A DNA stretch of 64,000 nt from an uncultured Lewinella sp. (GTDB lineage Bacteria; Bacteroidota; Bacteroidia; Chitinophagales; Saprospiraceae), in NCBI GenBank assembly GCA_913057725.1, contig CAJXOS010000016.1, forward strand, positions 1 to 64,000. The letters run 5' to 3'. Both the position numbers and the translations under genes were made by a program. Numbering within the stretch: position 1 is the first letter of the stretch; each line of letters opens with the position of its first letter. The notes below the pieces were generated by a model. The model had not been told where the DNA came from. It did not search any database and saw nothing but the letters and a program-made list of their open reading frames with translations. This document shows positions 16,586-26,008 of this stretch, in pieces.

Positions 16586-17374
16586 TCACTTTGACGCCCT
16601 AAACCGATCATACTCACTCGCTTCAATGATACCTAACCACTCGTCGATTATTCGGAGCTGGTTATTCTCATCCCTGGTGGTGTAGAGCACGTACTCATTG
16701 CCAATCTCTATTTCTCCAGACCGGCATATACAATTTGGTCCGCCGATAATGACTTCGCGCTCCTCCCCTCGAGTAAGTACCCGAAGCCGGTGCATATCGT
16801 TAGCTTCCTCCGTAATACCCAAAACCTCACCTACAAATACCGTATCACTATTGGCTTTCATTTTATAGAAAGCGAAATTCGAAATGGGATAATTACTCCT
16901 GTTCTCTGCAGTAAGGAAAATAAATGGATCATAGCCCATGAGCACTTGCTCCAGCTGCTCGGAGTAGGGTACTCCCTCTATCTCACCTTCCAAAAGGCTG
17001 GTATGACCTACCTTTCGGCTTTTACTGTCTTCGCGAATGTCTTTCGTAAAGAAAACGTAGGTGCTGTCTTTGCGTATTTGAAAGGAATAATCCATAATCA
17101 TGGTGTCAAACTCCAGGTCAATCACATCAAATTTGGTGACTCCATAACTGACTTGCTCGAACTGACTGCTCCCCTTATACACCTCCTCTACTCGCAGATA
17201 GACACCAAAGTGAGTGCCTTCAGCATTAGAAGTACCAACCCTGAACTGCTCTACTCGACCTTTAAATACGCTTTTAGCTTCCGTAAAAAGAAGATCCAAG
17301 ATGATTGTTTGCCCAACCAATTGGCTGCTGAAACTCAGAAGTAGAATGGTTCCTAAAGTCTTGATGTTGATCAT
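16586..17374 (-). CDS. Secreted protein of unknown function (possible NTR/TIMP-like fold)
   Basis: 262 residues with a signal peptide (LGTILLLSFSSQLVGQ). The pattern SVFKGRVEQF, YLRVEEVYKG, TYVFFTKD and a late NCICRSGEIEIGNEYVLYTT segment recalls the netrin/TIMP-like beta-barrel domains found in secreted proteins, where a cysteine cluster precedes GxxYxLY. That is a weak resemblance only. It lies 59 bases downstream of the secreted serine hydrolase gene, so co-expression is possible. Confidence 0.7.
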   Translation of the reverse strand: MINIKTLGTILLLSFSSQLVGQTIILDLLFTEAKSVFKGRVEQFRVGTSNAEGTHFGVYLRVEEVYKGSSQFEQVSYGVTKFDVIDLEFDTMIMDYSFQIRKDSTYVFFTKDIREDSKSRKVGHTSLLEGEIEGVPYSEQLEQVLMGYDPFIFLTAENRSNYPISNFAFYKMKANSDTVFVGEVLGITEEANDMHRLRVLTRGEEREVIIGGPNCICRSGEIEIGNEYVLYTTRDENNQLRIIDEWLGIIEASEYDRFRASK

Positions 17375-17433
17375 AGAGAATGCGTTCTAAGTAAAGTTTT
17401 CGATTCTTACTTCTAACGAATGAAAGGGGCAGA

Positions 17434-18951
17434 TCATTCTTCCCATTTTTCAAATGTGTTGTTGTCATCTTCTGCTTGCAGCATTATCACCTTTCCCTCC
17501 TCATCCCTCGTAAATAATAGCATATCATAGCCGTCCTCACGCACAAAGACATCTCCCCCTCTTGGCAAATAGCGCCGTTCATCCATTACCAGCGCTCCCC
17601 GAGCTACTTGAATCGTTCTATCCCAACCAGGCCTCCAAGCCCCTTGATCATAGGCTGTTGGTTCACAGGTGTGGCAAAATACCGGGTAAAAGTAGGTTCC
17701 AGCATACTCCGTAAGATCGATATCAGTTTTCGCCGGTACAGGATGGGGATGCTGCCGCTTTGGCACATCCAGGTGATCTAGAATAGCGTTGATCATCGTC
17801 CGCTCGATGGTAATACGGCCACCGCCTGCCTCCGGATTCCGATTGAGGGCAATGAATACGCCTAGCTTATATTCCGGCAGGATGCGAAACTGGCTTCGAT
17901 ACCCATACATATCACCACCGTGTGCGATGGAACGAACAGCATAGGCTTCTTCCCCGGCGCCATAATAAAACCCTTCGTGCAGGCCATGTGTCGTACCCAC
18001 AAACTCTGGATGTGGCCGAAACTCAGGCCCAAGCACTCGTCTAAGTGTAGCTTCGCTGAACAATCGCCCTGAGGGGTTGGCACCATTCCCCGTAAGGGCC
18101 TCCAATAAACGAGCCATGTCAGCAACAGTAGCATCTACCGAAGAAGCCGGAGTCGTGCTATACAGTTCGTAGGGCACCACCTGGTAGGACCCTTCGTTGA
18201 ATCCGTGCCCACTGACCATATTAGGCAGCTGATCCAGAATCCGATCTACTCCACTTTGGGTCATCCCCAAAGGCGCGAAGAGTACCTCATTCATAGCTTC
18301 CCGATAGGGTTTTCCTACTACCTCTTCGATGATGGCACCAGCCAGTGAAGTACCGTACGTATCATAAACATATTGCTGACCAGCCGGTGCACGGCGAATT
18401 AGATGCTGGCTCAGAAATTCCGTTAAGCTGGGACGTGCTTCATTTCGCTCAGCAAGCGATAAATGCAATTGCCAGGTATGTCGATCCAGGCCTACCTGGT
18501 CGAGGCCCGTGGTATGACTTAAGAGGTGGTGAATACGAAGCGGTTCTTGAAAGTTATTGGGGTTCTTGATGTCCGGGAAGTACTGCGTGACATCATCGTC
18601 ATAGTTCACCCGACCTTCGTCAATCAGCTTGGTTAAGGCCAGCAATGTCATTGCTTTGGAGACCGATCCGATCCTGAATATAGATTGATCAGGGTCGACT
18701 TCTTGGCCGGTGTACATGTCGGCATAACCGTAACCTTTTTTGAAGATCGTTTTGCCATCATGAACAATAGCGATGGCTAGCCCAGGAACGTGTTGTTCAG
18801 CCATCTCTTTTGCAGCAATACCATCAATCGTCTGGATTAAGCTGGGCAGGTCTGTACTCATTAGTGATTTTGTACCACCATTTTGAGCTGGTGACTCCAT
18901 ACTTAGGAACAGAAAAAACGCGATAGAAAGGAGCAATCTAGTAGGATTCAT
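17434..18951 (-). CDS. Secreted serine hydrolase, beta-lactamase family, with C-terminal extension
   Basis: 505 residues: a signal peptide (LLLSIAFFLFLSMESPAQ), a catalytic domain to ~390, and a ~110-residue C-terminal beta domain. The nucleophile motif is SVSK at 96-99 and a late HGGDMYGYRS supplies the third motif. The middle motif reads YDT (196-198) where family members usually have YxN, so the general-base region departs from consensus. It may be an esterase or D-aminopeptidase rather than a beta-lactamase. ATG at 18951, with a -7 box at 18992-18999. Confidence 0.88.
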   Translation of the reverse strand: MNPTRLLLSIAFFLFLSMESPAQNGGTKSLMSTDLPSLIQTIDGIAAKEMAEQHVPGLAIAIVHDGKTIFKKGYGYADMYTGQEVDPDQSIFRIGSVSKAMTLLALTKLIDEGRVNYDDDVTQYFPDIKNPNNFQEPLRIHHLLSHTTGLDQVGLDRHTWQLHLSLAERNEARPSLTEFLSQHLIRRAPAGQQYVYDTYGTSLAGAIIEEVVGKPYREAMNEVLFAPLGMTQSGVDRILDQLPNMVSGHGFNEGSYQVVPYELYSTTPASSVDATVADMARLLEALTGNGANPSGRLFSEATLRRVLGPEFRPHPEFVGTTHGLHEGFYYGAGEEAYAVRSIAHGGDMYGYRSQFRILPEYKLGVFIALNRNPEAGGGRITIERTMINAILDHLDVPKRQHPHPVPAKTDIDLTEYAGTYFYPVFCHTCEPTAYDQGAWRPGWDRTIQVARGALVMDERRYLPRGGDVFVREDGYDMLLFTRDEEGKVIMLQAEDDNNTFEKWEE

Positions 18952-18991
18952 AATACGTATGTTGTCGGGTAAAGGAAAACTGGATACCTCA

Positions 18992-18999
18992 CAAAACTA
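18992..18999 (-). promoter_or_regulatory. Candidate -7 promoter box for the serine hydrolase gene
   Basis: The minus strand reads TAGTTTTG, a perfect TAnnTTTG box. GTG rather than TTG lies near the -33 distance (19017-19019). The predicted leader is about 35 bases. Confidence 0.4.
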
Positions 19000-19085
19000 T
19001 TACTCCAACGACGATTCACATTGTAAATGAGCACTTTAGCGTATCTCTCGGACGAGAAATACCCTTTTGACCACGACTTTAGGTT

Positions 19086-20222
19086 TTACTGCTGCTTTCG
19101 ATACTGGACCGGTGTCATGCCCTCAGCCTTTTTGAAGGCATTGTAGAAGGTGGATTTGGATTTATATCCGAGCTGATAGGCCAACTGCTCCATACTAAGC
19201 CCAATGGAAGGTTGTTGGCTCAGGTGCTTTTTTGCGGCCGCAATTCGATACTGATTGGTAAGTTCATAGAAGCTAAGTCCAAGTTCGTGATTGATGACCT
19301 CAGATAGATGATGCTCGGATATACCTGTAGTACTTGACAACATTGAAAGGCTGTGGTCTGCTTGCAAATAGACCTCCTGTTCCTCAAACGCTTGTTTGAT
19401 TTTTTGCAGTTTAGCCTGCCGCAGGCTGTCGGTCAAGACCGAATTCTCATATTTTCGTTTGTAGCTAAGTATTGCCGGAGAAAACAACAAGTAGATAGAT
19501 AGCAAGTACAACACAATACTGGCATGCACACGAGTCAGATACCTTGGCAGTACCGACTCATAGATCACCGTACCTTCAATCACTCCACCTTCTGCCAACA
19601 ACATAACAAGTCCCATAAGCCCTACTAGTGAGCATAGGGTGAAAAGCCATGGCCGCAATTGTGATGCTCGAATTTTAGAGGCTCTCCATCCCGCTACAAA
19701 TGCATACACAAGCAGGTATATTGCCATCACCTCAACAATCACCCAGCCATGAATCTCTAAAGGATCTACATCAAAGTATTGGAAAGGTGCCGGTTCGATC
19801 TTCTCACCGATCCTCCCTTGCAAATAGCCATGTAGCTTTTTGCCGCTGGGCTGAACATAGTAGAGCATGGAATACAAGGTATACAATGCCACTGGCCAGC
19901 CATGCCTCAACCAATATCGTTTAGTGATCTCCTCCCCCTTGATCGCTAAGACATAAGCCAATAGCAAAGGGCCAATTAGCAATAGAAATGGAGAAGACAC
20001 AAACTCTAGATGAATACAATAGACGATGTACTCGGAGTAGTACAAGAAAGCCTCAAACTCAGCGATGATTAGGCAAAACACAAGCGCGCATAAATACTGG
20101 TAGGCCGTGCCTTTTGAACGAAATAAGAATGCTAGTAAAATCCCTCCTTGTACTACACCAAAGAGAATAATCGCAGTCCAGATATTAATAGCCGGATCGA
20201 CATATTGCAGTGGATCTAACAT
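19086..20222 (-). CDS. Membrane-anchored AraC-family transcriptional regulator
   Basis: 378 residues. The N-terminal ~250 residues form about seven transmembrane segments (for example 14-33, 38-55, 70-90, 105-120, 155-175, 190-210 and 228-248). The C-terminal ~100 residues are an AraC double helix-turn-helix: LSMLSSTTGISEHHLSEVIN and MEQLAYQLGYKSKSTFYNAFKKAEGMTPVQYR. This architecture couples a membrane sensor to DNA binding and is frequent in Bacteroidota. It is divergent from the glycan locus starting at 20444 with a 221-base gap, making it a candidate local regulator, by position only. Confidence 0.88.
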   Translation of the reverse strand: MLDPLQYVDPAINIWTAIILFGVVQGGILLAFLFRSKGTAYQYLCALVFCLIIAEFEAFLYYSEYIVYCIHLEFVSSPFLLLIGPLLLAYVLAIKGEEITKRYWLRHGWPVALYTLYSMLYYVQPSGKKLHGYLQGRIGEKIEPAPFQYFDVDPLEIHGWVIVEVMAIYLLVYAFVAGWRASKIRASQLRPWLFTLCSLVGLMGLVMLLAEGGVIEGTVIYESVLPRYLTRVHASIVLYLLSIYLLFSPAILSYKRKYENSVLTDSLRQAKLQKIKQAFEEQEVYLQADHSLSMLSSTTGISEHHLSEVINHELGLSFYELTNQYRIAAAKKHLSQQPSIGLSMEQLAYQLGYKSKSTFYNAFKKAEGMTPVQYRKQQ

Positions 20223-20443
20223 GGAGGCAAATTACATAACCAGAAGCAATTTGCTTTAAGGGAATCTGCAGTATTTACAAAGATGAGAGCTGACCGAAAT
20301 GTCAACACCATCTTGTTTAAGTGTAGGGAGAACGGCGAAGCGGTCAGATGCGTATTAATGCCAGTACGATTCAATGATTAAGCACTGCCGAAGTAATTTT
20401 AAATTCCTATCATTGCTCTTGGTCTGCATCTGTATATACTTTC

Positions 20444-21889
20444 ATGATCATTTTAGCTTACTCCAAGTATCACCAAGGCAATATCCGAGAGAATCTTGGA
20501 AGGAGTGAGTATAGCTACTACTTCGTATTACGGAATTTCCTTCCTGTCCTGGAGGCGATTGGCACAGTTCACATTATCAAGAACCTTGAAGAAGAGGTAA
20601 AAACCTATAGTGAGGCCGCCGCGCAAGCGGGAGAAAGATGTGTCCTGCTCTACTTTGCTGCTCCTCACAACTTAGTACTGGGCCTTCCTTGCCAAACTAT
20701 CCCTGTCTTCGCCTGGGAATACGATACGATCCCTAACGAAAACTGGGGAGGAAACCCTCAAAACAACTGGGTTAAAGTACTGCAACAACTCGGTATTGCT
20801 ATCACCCATTCCGAGCATAGTGTGGATGTCATGCGACAAGAACTAGGGGATGGTTTCCCGCTATTGGCTTGTCCGGCACCACTAGAAAAAAAGTACCTAT
20901 ACACTACAGAAAACATCCTTGAAAAGGGTATTCGGAAGCGTTATGAATTGCAGCTTAGTAGAGAGATCGTGGACTCTAAACAAATCAAGTTATCCCCGCA
21001 AGAAGGGCCTAAAGGATTCGCCAAAAGAGTAGAACTGACCCATATTCTGGCACAAACATGGGCCCATGAAGTCCTGGAAGATTTGATGCCAAAGCGCCTG
21101 TATCGTTTTTTGCGTGGTGTCTATCTCTTCGCTGGCACCTCCGTTGCTAAGACGGTTCGGTTCTTGAAGTATAAAAAATCCCGTTCAACAGCCAGCACTC
21201 CTCTGTCAACAGCGACGCCTGCTACCGGCGTGTACGAGGGAATCATTTACACCTCGATTCTGAATATTTCCGACCACCGGAAAAACTATCAGGACATGAC
21301 TGCGGCCTTCTGCTATGCCCTGCGCGACCAAACTGATGCTACCCTTATTCTAAAGACGCCCATCATGGAAGACATCTATTTCTTCCGTCAAAGGGTTACC
21401 GAATTCTTGCAGAGCCTGCCAGCCTTTAAATGTCGAGTAATGGTAATTGGTAATTATTTGGAGGAGAAAGCCTACCAGAAACTCCTTCAAGCAACCACTT
21501 ACTATGTCAATACGTCTTACGGCGAAGGCCAGTGCCTGCCCTTGATGGAGTTCATGTCGGCCGGCATCCCGGCCATTGCTCCCTTTGCCACCGCTCTGAA
21601 GGATTATCTGAGTGACCGCAATGCCTTCCTGGTTACGACCGGTGCCTCGCCTACTTGCTGGCAGCATGATGAACGGATTGCCATCCGCACCGTGCATCAT
21701 CGCCCCGACTGGTATTCATTAGTGGCTGCTTATCAGGAAAGCTATCGGGTAGCCAGTAGCGACAAAGAGACCTACCGCGCTATGTCACTAGATGCATCTG
21801 AGACTTTACGCAAGCATGCTTCTTTTGATAGAATCAAATCCAAGCTGAAAGACTTCTTAGACACCCACACCAAAGCGGAAGGAGCATGA
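20444..21889 (+). CDS. Glycosyltransferase, GT1/GT4-like (GT-B fold)
   Basis: 481 residues. The C-terminal half carries the GT4 donor-binding layout: IIYTSILNISDHRKNYQD, DATLILKT, VMVIGNYLEEKAYQKLLQAT and YGEGQCLPLMEFMSAGIPAIAP near residue 360, with the E-x7-E-like pair that contacts the nucleotide sugar. It should transfer a sugar in the cytoplasm during glycan assembly. It is the first gene of the plus-strand operon and overlaps the next gene by 4 bases. A diverged paralogue lies at 29307-30413 on the other strand. Confidence 0.85.
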   Translation: MIILAYSKYHQGNIRENLGRSEYSYYFVLRNFLPVLEAIGTVHIIKNLEEEVKTYSEAAAQAGERCVLLYFAAPHNLVLGLPCQTIPVFAWEYDTIPNENWGGNPQNNWVKVLQQLGIAITHSEHSVDVMRQELGDGFPLLACPAPLEKKYLYTTENILEKGIRKRYELQLSREIVDSKQIKLSPQEGPKGFAKRVELTHILAQTWAHEVLEDLMPKRLYRFLRGVYLFAGTSVAKTVRFLKYKKSRSTASTPLSTATPATGVYEGIIYTSILNISDHRKNYQDMTAAFCYALRDQTDATLILKTPIMEDIYFFRQRVTEFLQSLPAFKCRVMVIGNYLEEKAYQKLLQATTYYVNTSYGEGQCLPLMEFMSAGIPAIAPFATALKDYLSDRNAFLVTTGASPTCWQHDERIAIRTVHHRPDWYSLVAAYQESYRVASSDKETYRAMSLDASETLRKHASFDRIKSKLKDFLDTHTKAEGA

Positions 21890-23445
21890 TTTCCTTCTCA
21901 GAAATAAAACGCCTATTCTTTGTAGCGCTGAGTCGCCTTCGAAAGTATGTAGATCGGTCCTCTGCAGTGATCTCCTATTTGCGGTACGTCAAGAACCGAA
22001 TCGCGGGTATTGATTTCAATAAGCGTGCATTTCTAGTGCTAGGTCCGGAATCACATGGTTCTCATTTGGTCACTGATGTCTTGCTCAATGCCGGTTGTGT
22101 GGGGCATGCAGGGAATCACGTTCCCTGGCAACCGGAAAACAAAGTCCTCATCAGAGGAATAAAACGGCCCTGGGAATATGAATTCCCTACAGACCTTCAG
22201 CCCTGGGACAACCGACCACCTACCGTGGAAACCCCAATTGTTTGGAGAAGAAGCTTGCCCCACGGCAAAAAGTGGATTAGCCTGTCGCAAATGGCTAGAG
22301 ACTTATGGTCGAGGGGGTATCAGGTAAGAGCAGTGGTCGTATCTCGGGATACACACTCCGGTTTACAATCGCAGTTGAAATGGCGGCATGTCAAGGAACC
22401 TGAAACGGGACTGGCGAATATTTCAAAAGCCTACCTTCACATCTTTAAGCATTTACAACGGTCGCGGATCCCCTTTACTGTCGTAAACTATGAGTCGCTG
22501 GCACTCTACCCCAAGGCACAAGACTTCTTACTCCAACAGCTAGACTTGCCCTTACCCAAAAGACGGTGGCCCATCTATGATGGCAACCTGAAGTGGCATG
22601 ATAACCAAACTAATAATGAGCCTGCAGATTTTCCGGAGGGGTGGTATCCTTGCCGCGTTGGAAACCCACAAGACTACTTTGAGCGCATCGAGAAGGGTTA
22701 TCAAAGGATGCAGGAGAAAAGTGTTGTCATTTGTGGCCTGGCAAGAGACGTGATTGATGCCCTTCCGAAGGTGACTGCCAAAATTGAACGTCTGGGGTCT
22801 TTATTTGAGTCCTATCAGGTTGTAATCGTAGAGAATGATTCCGTAGACGGCACCCGAGAAATGCTCCAATATTGGCAACACACCAATCCCAATGTGACGA
22901 TCTTATCCCAGGTATTAGGTGCACGAAAATGGGAGCAGGTGCAGGATGTAGAACGAACAGAGGAAATGGCCGCTTATCGTAATCAGTATCTCGAGTATAT
23001 ACAGGCCCAGCAGTTGACCTTTGACTATATGGTTGTCCTGGACATGGACATCCCACTCGGCTTCAGCTATGATGGCATAGCACATTCGTTTAGCTACAAT
23101 GATTGGGATGCAATGGCTTCCAATGGCATATTGGTCCCTCCCTTCGGTAATCCTATTGACAAGCCAATCTTCTTTGATGCCTTTGCCTTTCGGCAGAAGG
23201 GATTGAACGAAGCGATGGATATTGAGGCCATCAATAAACTGCAGTTTCAGCGAGGGGAAGAGCCGGTGGCCGTAGATGCTGCTTTTGGAGGTTTAGCCAT
23301 CTACAAAAGTGCCGGAATTTTGGCTGGTGCCCGCTACGGCGGACATGATTGCGAGCATGTTGTACTACATACTTGGTTACAGCAAAACGGTTTTGACAAA
23401 CAATTTATGAATCCAAGTCAACTGGTCTTATACAGCGGCTCCTGA
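21886..23445 (+). CDS. Two-domain protein: sulfotransferase-like N-terminus, glycosyltransferase-like C-terminus
   Basis: 519 residues. Residues ~46-235 resemble a sulfotransferase: a P-loop-like LGPESHGSHLV (52-62) in place of the 5'-phosphosulfate motif, and VVVSRDTHSGLQSQ (150-163) as the 3'-phosphate motif. Residues ~278-515 look like a glycosyltransferase: VVIVENDSVDGTREML (312-327), then VVLDMDIP (383-390) as a DxD-type metal site and a late AAFGGLAIY; Cap59/CMT1-type or GT2-like enzymes are the closest I can name. A bifunctional sugar-and-sulfate transferase is the inference. GGAG lies just before the ATG at 21886, and the gene overlaps its neighbours on both sides. Confidence 0.65.
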   Translation: MISFSEIKRLFFVALSRLRKYVDRSSAVISYLRYVKNRIAGIDFNKRAFLVLGPESHGSHLVTDVLLNAGCVGHAGNHVPWQPENKVLIRGIKRPWEYEFPTDLQPWDNRPPTVETPIVWRRSLPHGKKWISLSQMARDLWSRGYQVRAVVVSRDTHSGLQSQLKWRHVKEPETGLANISKAYLHIFKHLQRSRIPFTVVNYESLALYPKAQDFLLQQLDLPLPKRRWPIYDGNLKWHDNQTNNEPADFPEGWYPCRVGNPQDYFERIEKGYQRMQEKSVVICGLARDVIDALPKVTAKIERLGSLFESYQVVIVENDSVDGTREMLQYWQHTNPNVTILSQVLGARKWEQVQDVERTEEMAAYRNQYLEYIQAQQLTFDYMVVLDMDIPLGFSYDGIAHSFSYNDWDAMASNGILVPPFGNPIDKPIFFDAFAFRQKGLNEAMDIEAINKLQFQRGEEPVAVDAAFGGLAIYKSAGILAGARYGGHDCEHVVLHTWLQQNGFDKQFMNPSQLVLYSGS

Positions 23446-24989
23446 TGATAGCGAAAGACAAACCATATCGGAAATTCATGATTCTGAGTTCGCCACGCTC
23501 AGGAACCCATATGCTGCGGACAGCACTAAGGAATCACACCAACATCGTAGCCCGTTCGGAATTATTCAATCCTGACTTCATCAAAGATCATCCCTTCGGG
23601 CCTGAAACACCAGCCCAGGAGATTCTTGATAAGTACATATTCAGAGACTATCCGCGCTCGGTCGAAAGGGTTGGCTTCATCCTTCATCGAAGTGGCACCC
23701 CATTTGGCGACTGGCCTGACTTGTGGCCCATGCTGGAAGCCGACACCAGTCTGTATATCATTAGTTTGCGGCGGCGCAATTTACTTCGTCGGTATCTTTC
23801 TTACCAGGTGATGCGCACCTTTCGCGGCAAGAAGCCTCAACCCCTCACTTTTGACCCTGTAACTCTAGAAAAGGACTTCCTCTACCAGGAGCAGGAGGTA
23901 GCTGCATTTGATCAGCGCTTTGCACAACATCCTTTGCTGGTAATCTATTATGAGGATCTCTGCGAGCATTACCAGCAGACGCTTGAACAAGTATTGAACT
24001 TCCTGCGAGTTAAACCACAACAAATATGGCCCGACATGGAGGGCAAGCCACAAAGGAAGCTCCATGAGGCCATTGCCAACTTTGAAGACCTAAAAGCATA
24101 TTTTACCACTACCAAGTGGGCTCCCTTCTTTGAAGATGAGACACCGGCAACGCATATCACTAAGCCTCAACTGCAAACAGCAGCAGCCAGCAGCCAGCGT
24201 AACCCACTACTGGATCAGCTTTTTGACTCCTCCCTCTTCAAGCCCTACATTCATTACCGGCACCGTTACCAGGAAAGCTGGATCGGGATGACAAGAAACT
24301 TATTGGCTGATTTCTTTGCTCGCCAAAAGCACCGGTTACTGAATCAGCAGGAAGACTATTATCGCAAGCTGCCGCAGACGGGCTGGGCATTCTACTCTGA
24401 GAAACTTGAAGAACTTTTGATCCGTTCCTTTTTTCAGGATCGCCGGAATGGTTTTTTCCTGGATGTAGGTTGCGCCTGGCCGGTACGACACAGTAATACC
24501 TTTTACCTCGAACGGCACTTAGGCTGGACCGGCATAGCAATAGATGCTGGAGCCTCCAACAAAGAAGGCTGGCAAAAATATCGGCCAGGTAGTCAGCAGC
24601 TCACCTACCTTGTGGGAGATGAGACGGGTAAGATGCAAGCTTTTTACCGCGCAGGCGGCCTGGGATCTACCCAAGAGGAAAGAACATTTGGAGGCAAAAC
24701 CATCCGTGGGGAAAAGACCATTGTTCCGACCATCACGCTAACGGATCTCTTGCAAGAGCGAGGAATAGAGAAAATTGACTTTATCTCGATTGATGTGGAG
24801 CATTACGAAGTAAAGGTCTTGGCCGGTTTCGATATTGAACGTTTTCAACCAGAATTGGTCTGCATTGAGGTTTATCACGAAAACAGAGCGCAGGTATTGA
24901 CGTATTTTGAAAAAAACCATTACGAGTATCTCAAAGATTTTCGGTACTGGGATAAGACGAACTTGTATTTTGTCCCTAAGGATAACTAG
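23445..24989 (+). CDS. Sulfotransferase - FkbM methyltransferase fusion
   Basis: 514 residues. The N-terminal sulfotransferase (about 10-270) has a strong PAPS 5'-phosphosulfate loop, SSPRSGTHML (15-24), and a candidate 3'-phosphate segment LRRRNLLRRYLS (108-119). The C-terminal domain (about 310-514) is FkbM-like: FLDVGCAWPVRHSNTFYLE (338-356), TGIAIDAG, IDFISIDVEHYEVKVLAGFD and PELVCIEVYH, as in SAM-dependent sugar O-methyltransferases. One polypeptide would sulfate and methylate a glycan. The start codon overlaps the preceding stop by one base (TGATG). Confidence 0.85.
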   Translation: MIAKDKPYRKFMILSSPRSGTHMLRTALRNHTNIVARSELFNPDFIKDHPFGPETPAQEILDKYIFRDYPRSVERVGFILHRSGTPFGDWPDLWPMLEADTSLYIISLRRRNLLRRYLSYQVMRTFRGKKPQPLTFDPVTLEKDFLYQEQEVAAFDQRFAQHPLLVIYYEDLCEHYQQTLEQVLNFLRVKPQQIWPDMEGKPQRKLHEAIANFEDLKAYFTTTKWAPFFEDETPATHITKPQLQTAAASSQRNPLLDQLFDSSLFKPYIHYRHRYQESWIGMTRNLLADFFARQKHRLLNQQEDYYRKLPQTGWAFYSEKLEELLIRSFFQDRRNGFFLDVGCAWPVRHSNTFYLERHLGWTGIAIDAGASNKEGWQKYRPGSQQLTYLVGDETGKMQAFYRAGGLGSTQEERTFGGKTIRGEKTIVPTITLTDLLQERGIEKIDFISIDVEHYEVKVLAGFDIERFQPELVCIEVYHENRAQVLTYFEKNHYEYLKDFRYWDKTNLYFVPKDN

Positions 24990-25036
24990 GGCATTACGAT
25001 AGCAACAGAAATAATTCGCCTAAATCTAGCGGGCTC

Positions 25037-25927
25037 ATGCATTTAGATTTTGTCGTGGCTGGTTTTAGTAAGTGTGGCACTACCGCCTTGTGCGCAATGC
25101 TGGACAACCACCCAAATATCTTCATCCCCCCTCGCTTTAAGGAGCCGCGTTTCTTCAATCGGGCCAACTATGCTCTACATTGGAGTAGCTATCGCGATCT
25201 ATTCTATACTGCCCCTGCGGATGCGCGCTTGGGAGAGGGAAGTGTGACCTATACCGAATGGGAGTTTGCCCAAGTCTGTAGCAAGAGAATTGCAAAACAT
25301 TTCCCCAACATCAAGATTATTCTCGTAGCGCGCGATCCCGTAGTCCGGGTTGAATCCTCCTATCGGGAGATGCACAATAGCGATAGTGATTGGGGTGTTG
25401 AAGCAGCTCCCAGCATCGAAGAAGCCCTGCGGCAAATGCCAAACATCCTAGCAGATACTCGATATTGGGAGATCTCCAGTATATATCTAGAACATCTGCC
25501 GAAAGAACAATTGCTGGTACTGTTTCAGGAAGACCTCAAGTCGAAACCAAGTGCTGTACTTCATCAATGCTATCAGTTCCTTGGAGTGGATTCAAAAATT
25601 GATCAATCACTTGACGCCACACACCTGAACCAAGGGTTAGACAAGTACTACGACACACCAGAGCTAAAAGCACTCCGAGATATCGATCAACACCCGGAGG
25701 CTGCGCAAGCATCCTATGGTATTCACTCCTCGGTTGAGAATCAATTTATGCCAGCTTTGAATTTGCGTAAGCCTTTTGGCCAAGGCAAGCATGAATGGTC
25801 TACTACCGCAAAAAGACAGCTACTGCATAGTTTAGCTGATGGCCCGGAAAAGTTCTTGAGCGAATACGGCAAACCACTCTCCTTCTGGCCGCGTTACAAA
25901 GCCTTGGTAGAAGAAGCAAACTTGTAG
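25037..25927 (+). CDS. Sulfotransferase domain protein (Sulfotransfer_1 type)
   Basis: 296 residues, single domain. The 5'-phosphosulfate-binding loop is GFSKCGTTAL (9-18) and the 3'-phosphate motif is ILVARDPVVRVESSYR (95-110), both close to heparan-sulfate N- and O-sulfotransferase consensus. It should move sulfate from PAPS to a carbohydrate hydroxyl or amine. An alternative is sulfation of a lipid or small molecule, but the glycan neighbours argue against it. It begins 47 bases after the fusion gene, in the same direction. Confidence 0.92.
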   Translation: MHLDFVVAGFSKCGTTALCAMLDNHPNIFIPPRFKEPRFFNRANYALHWSSYRDLFYTAPADARLGEGSVTYTEWEFAQVCSKRIAKHFPNIKIILVARDPVVRVESSYREMHNSDSDWGVEAAPSIEEALRQMPNILADTRYWEISSIYLEHLPKEQLLVLFQEDLKSKPSAVLHQCYQFLGVDSKIDQSLDATHLNQGLDKYYDTPELKALRDIDQHPEAAQASYGIHSSVENQFMPALNLRKPFGQGKHEWSTTAKRQLLHSLADGPEKFLSEYGKPLSFWPRYKALVEEANL

Positions 25928-26008
25928 GGGTAAAGGAGTGTACCTCCAGTCTGAAAATATTTTTCGTTCTTTGAGCCTTATCCAGTCATTTCCTTAGGTG
26001 ATCTAGCG

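Noticed and set aside
16790-17344. 184-codon plus-strand open frame opposite the secreted protein at 16586-17374
   Set aside because: Antisense to a gene with a clear signal peptide and ordered motifs; the frame has no family signature.
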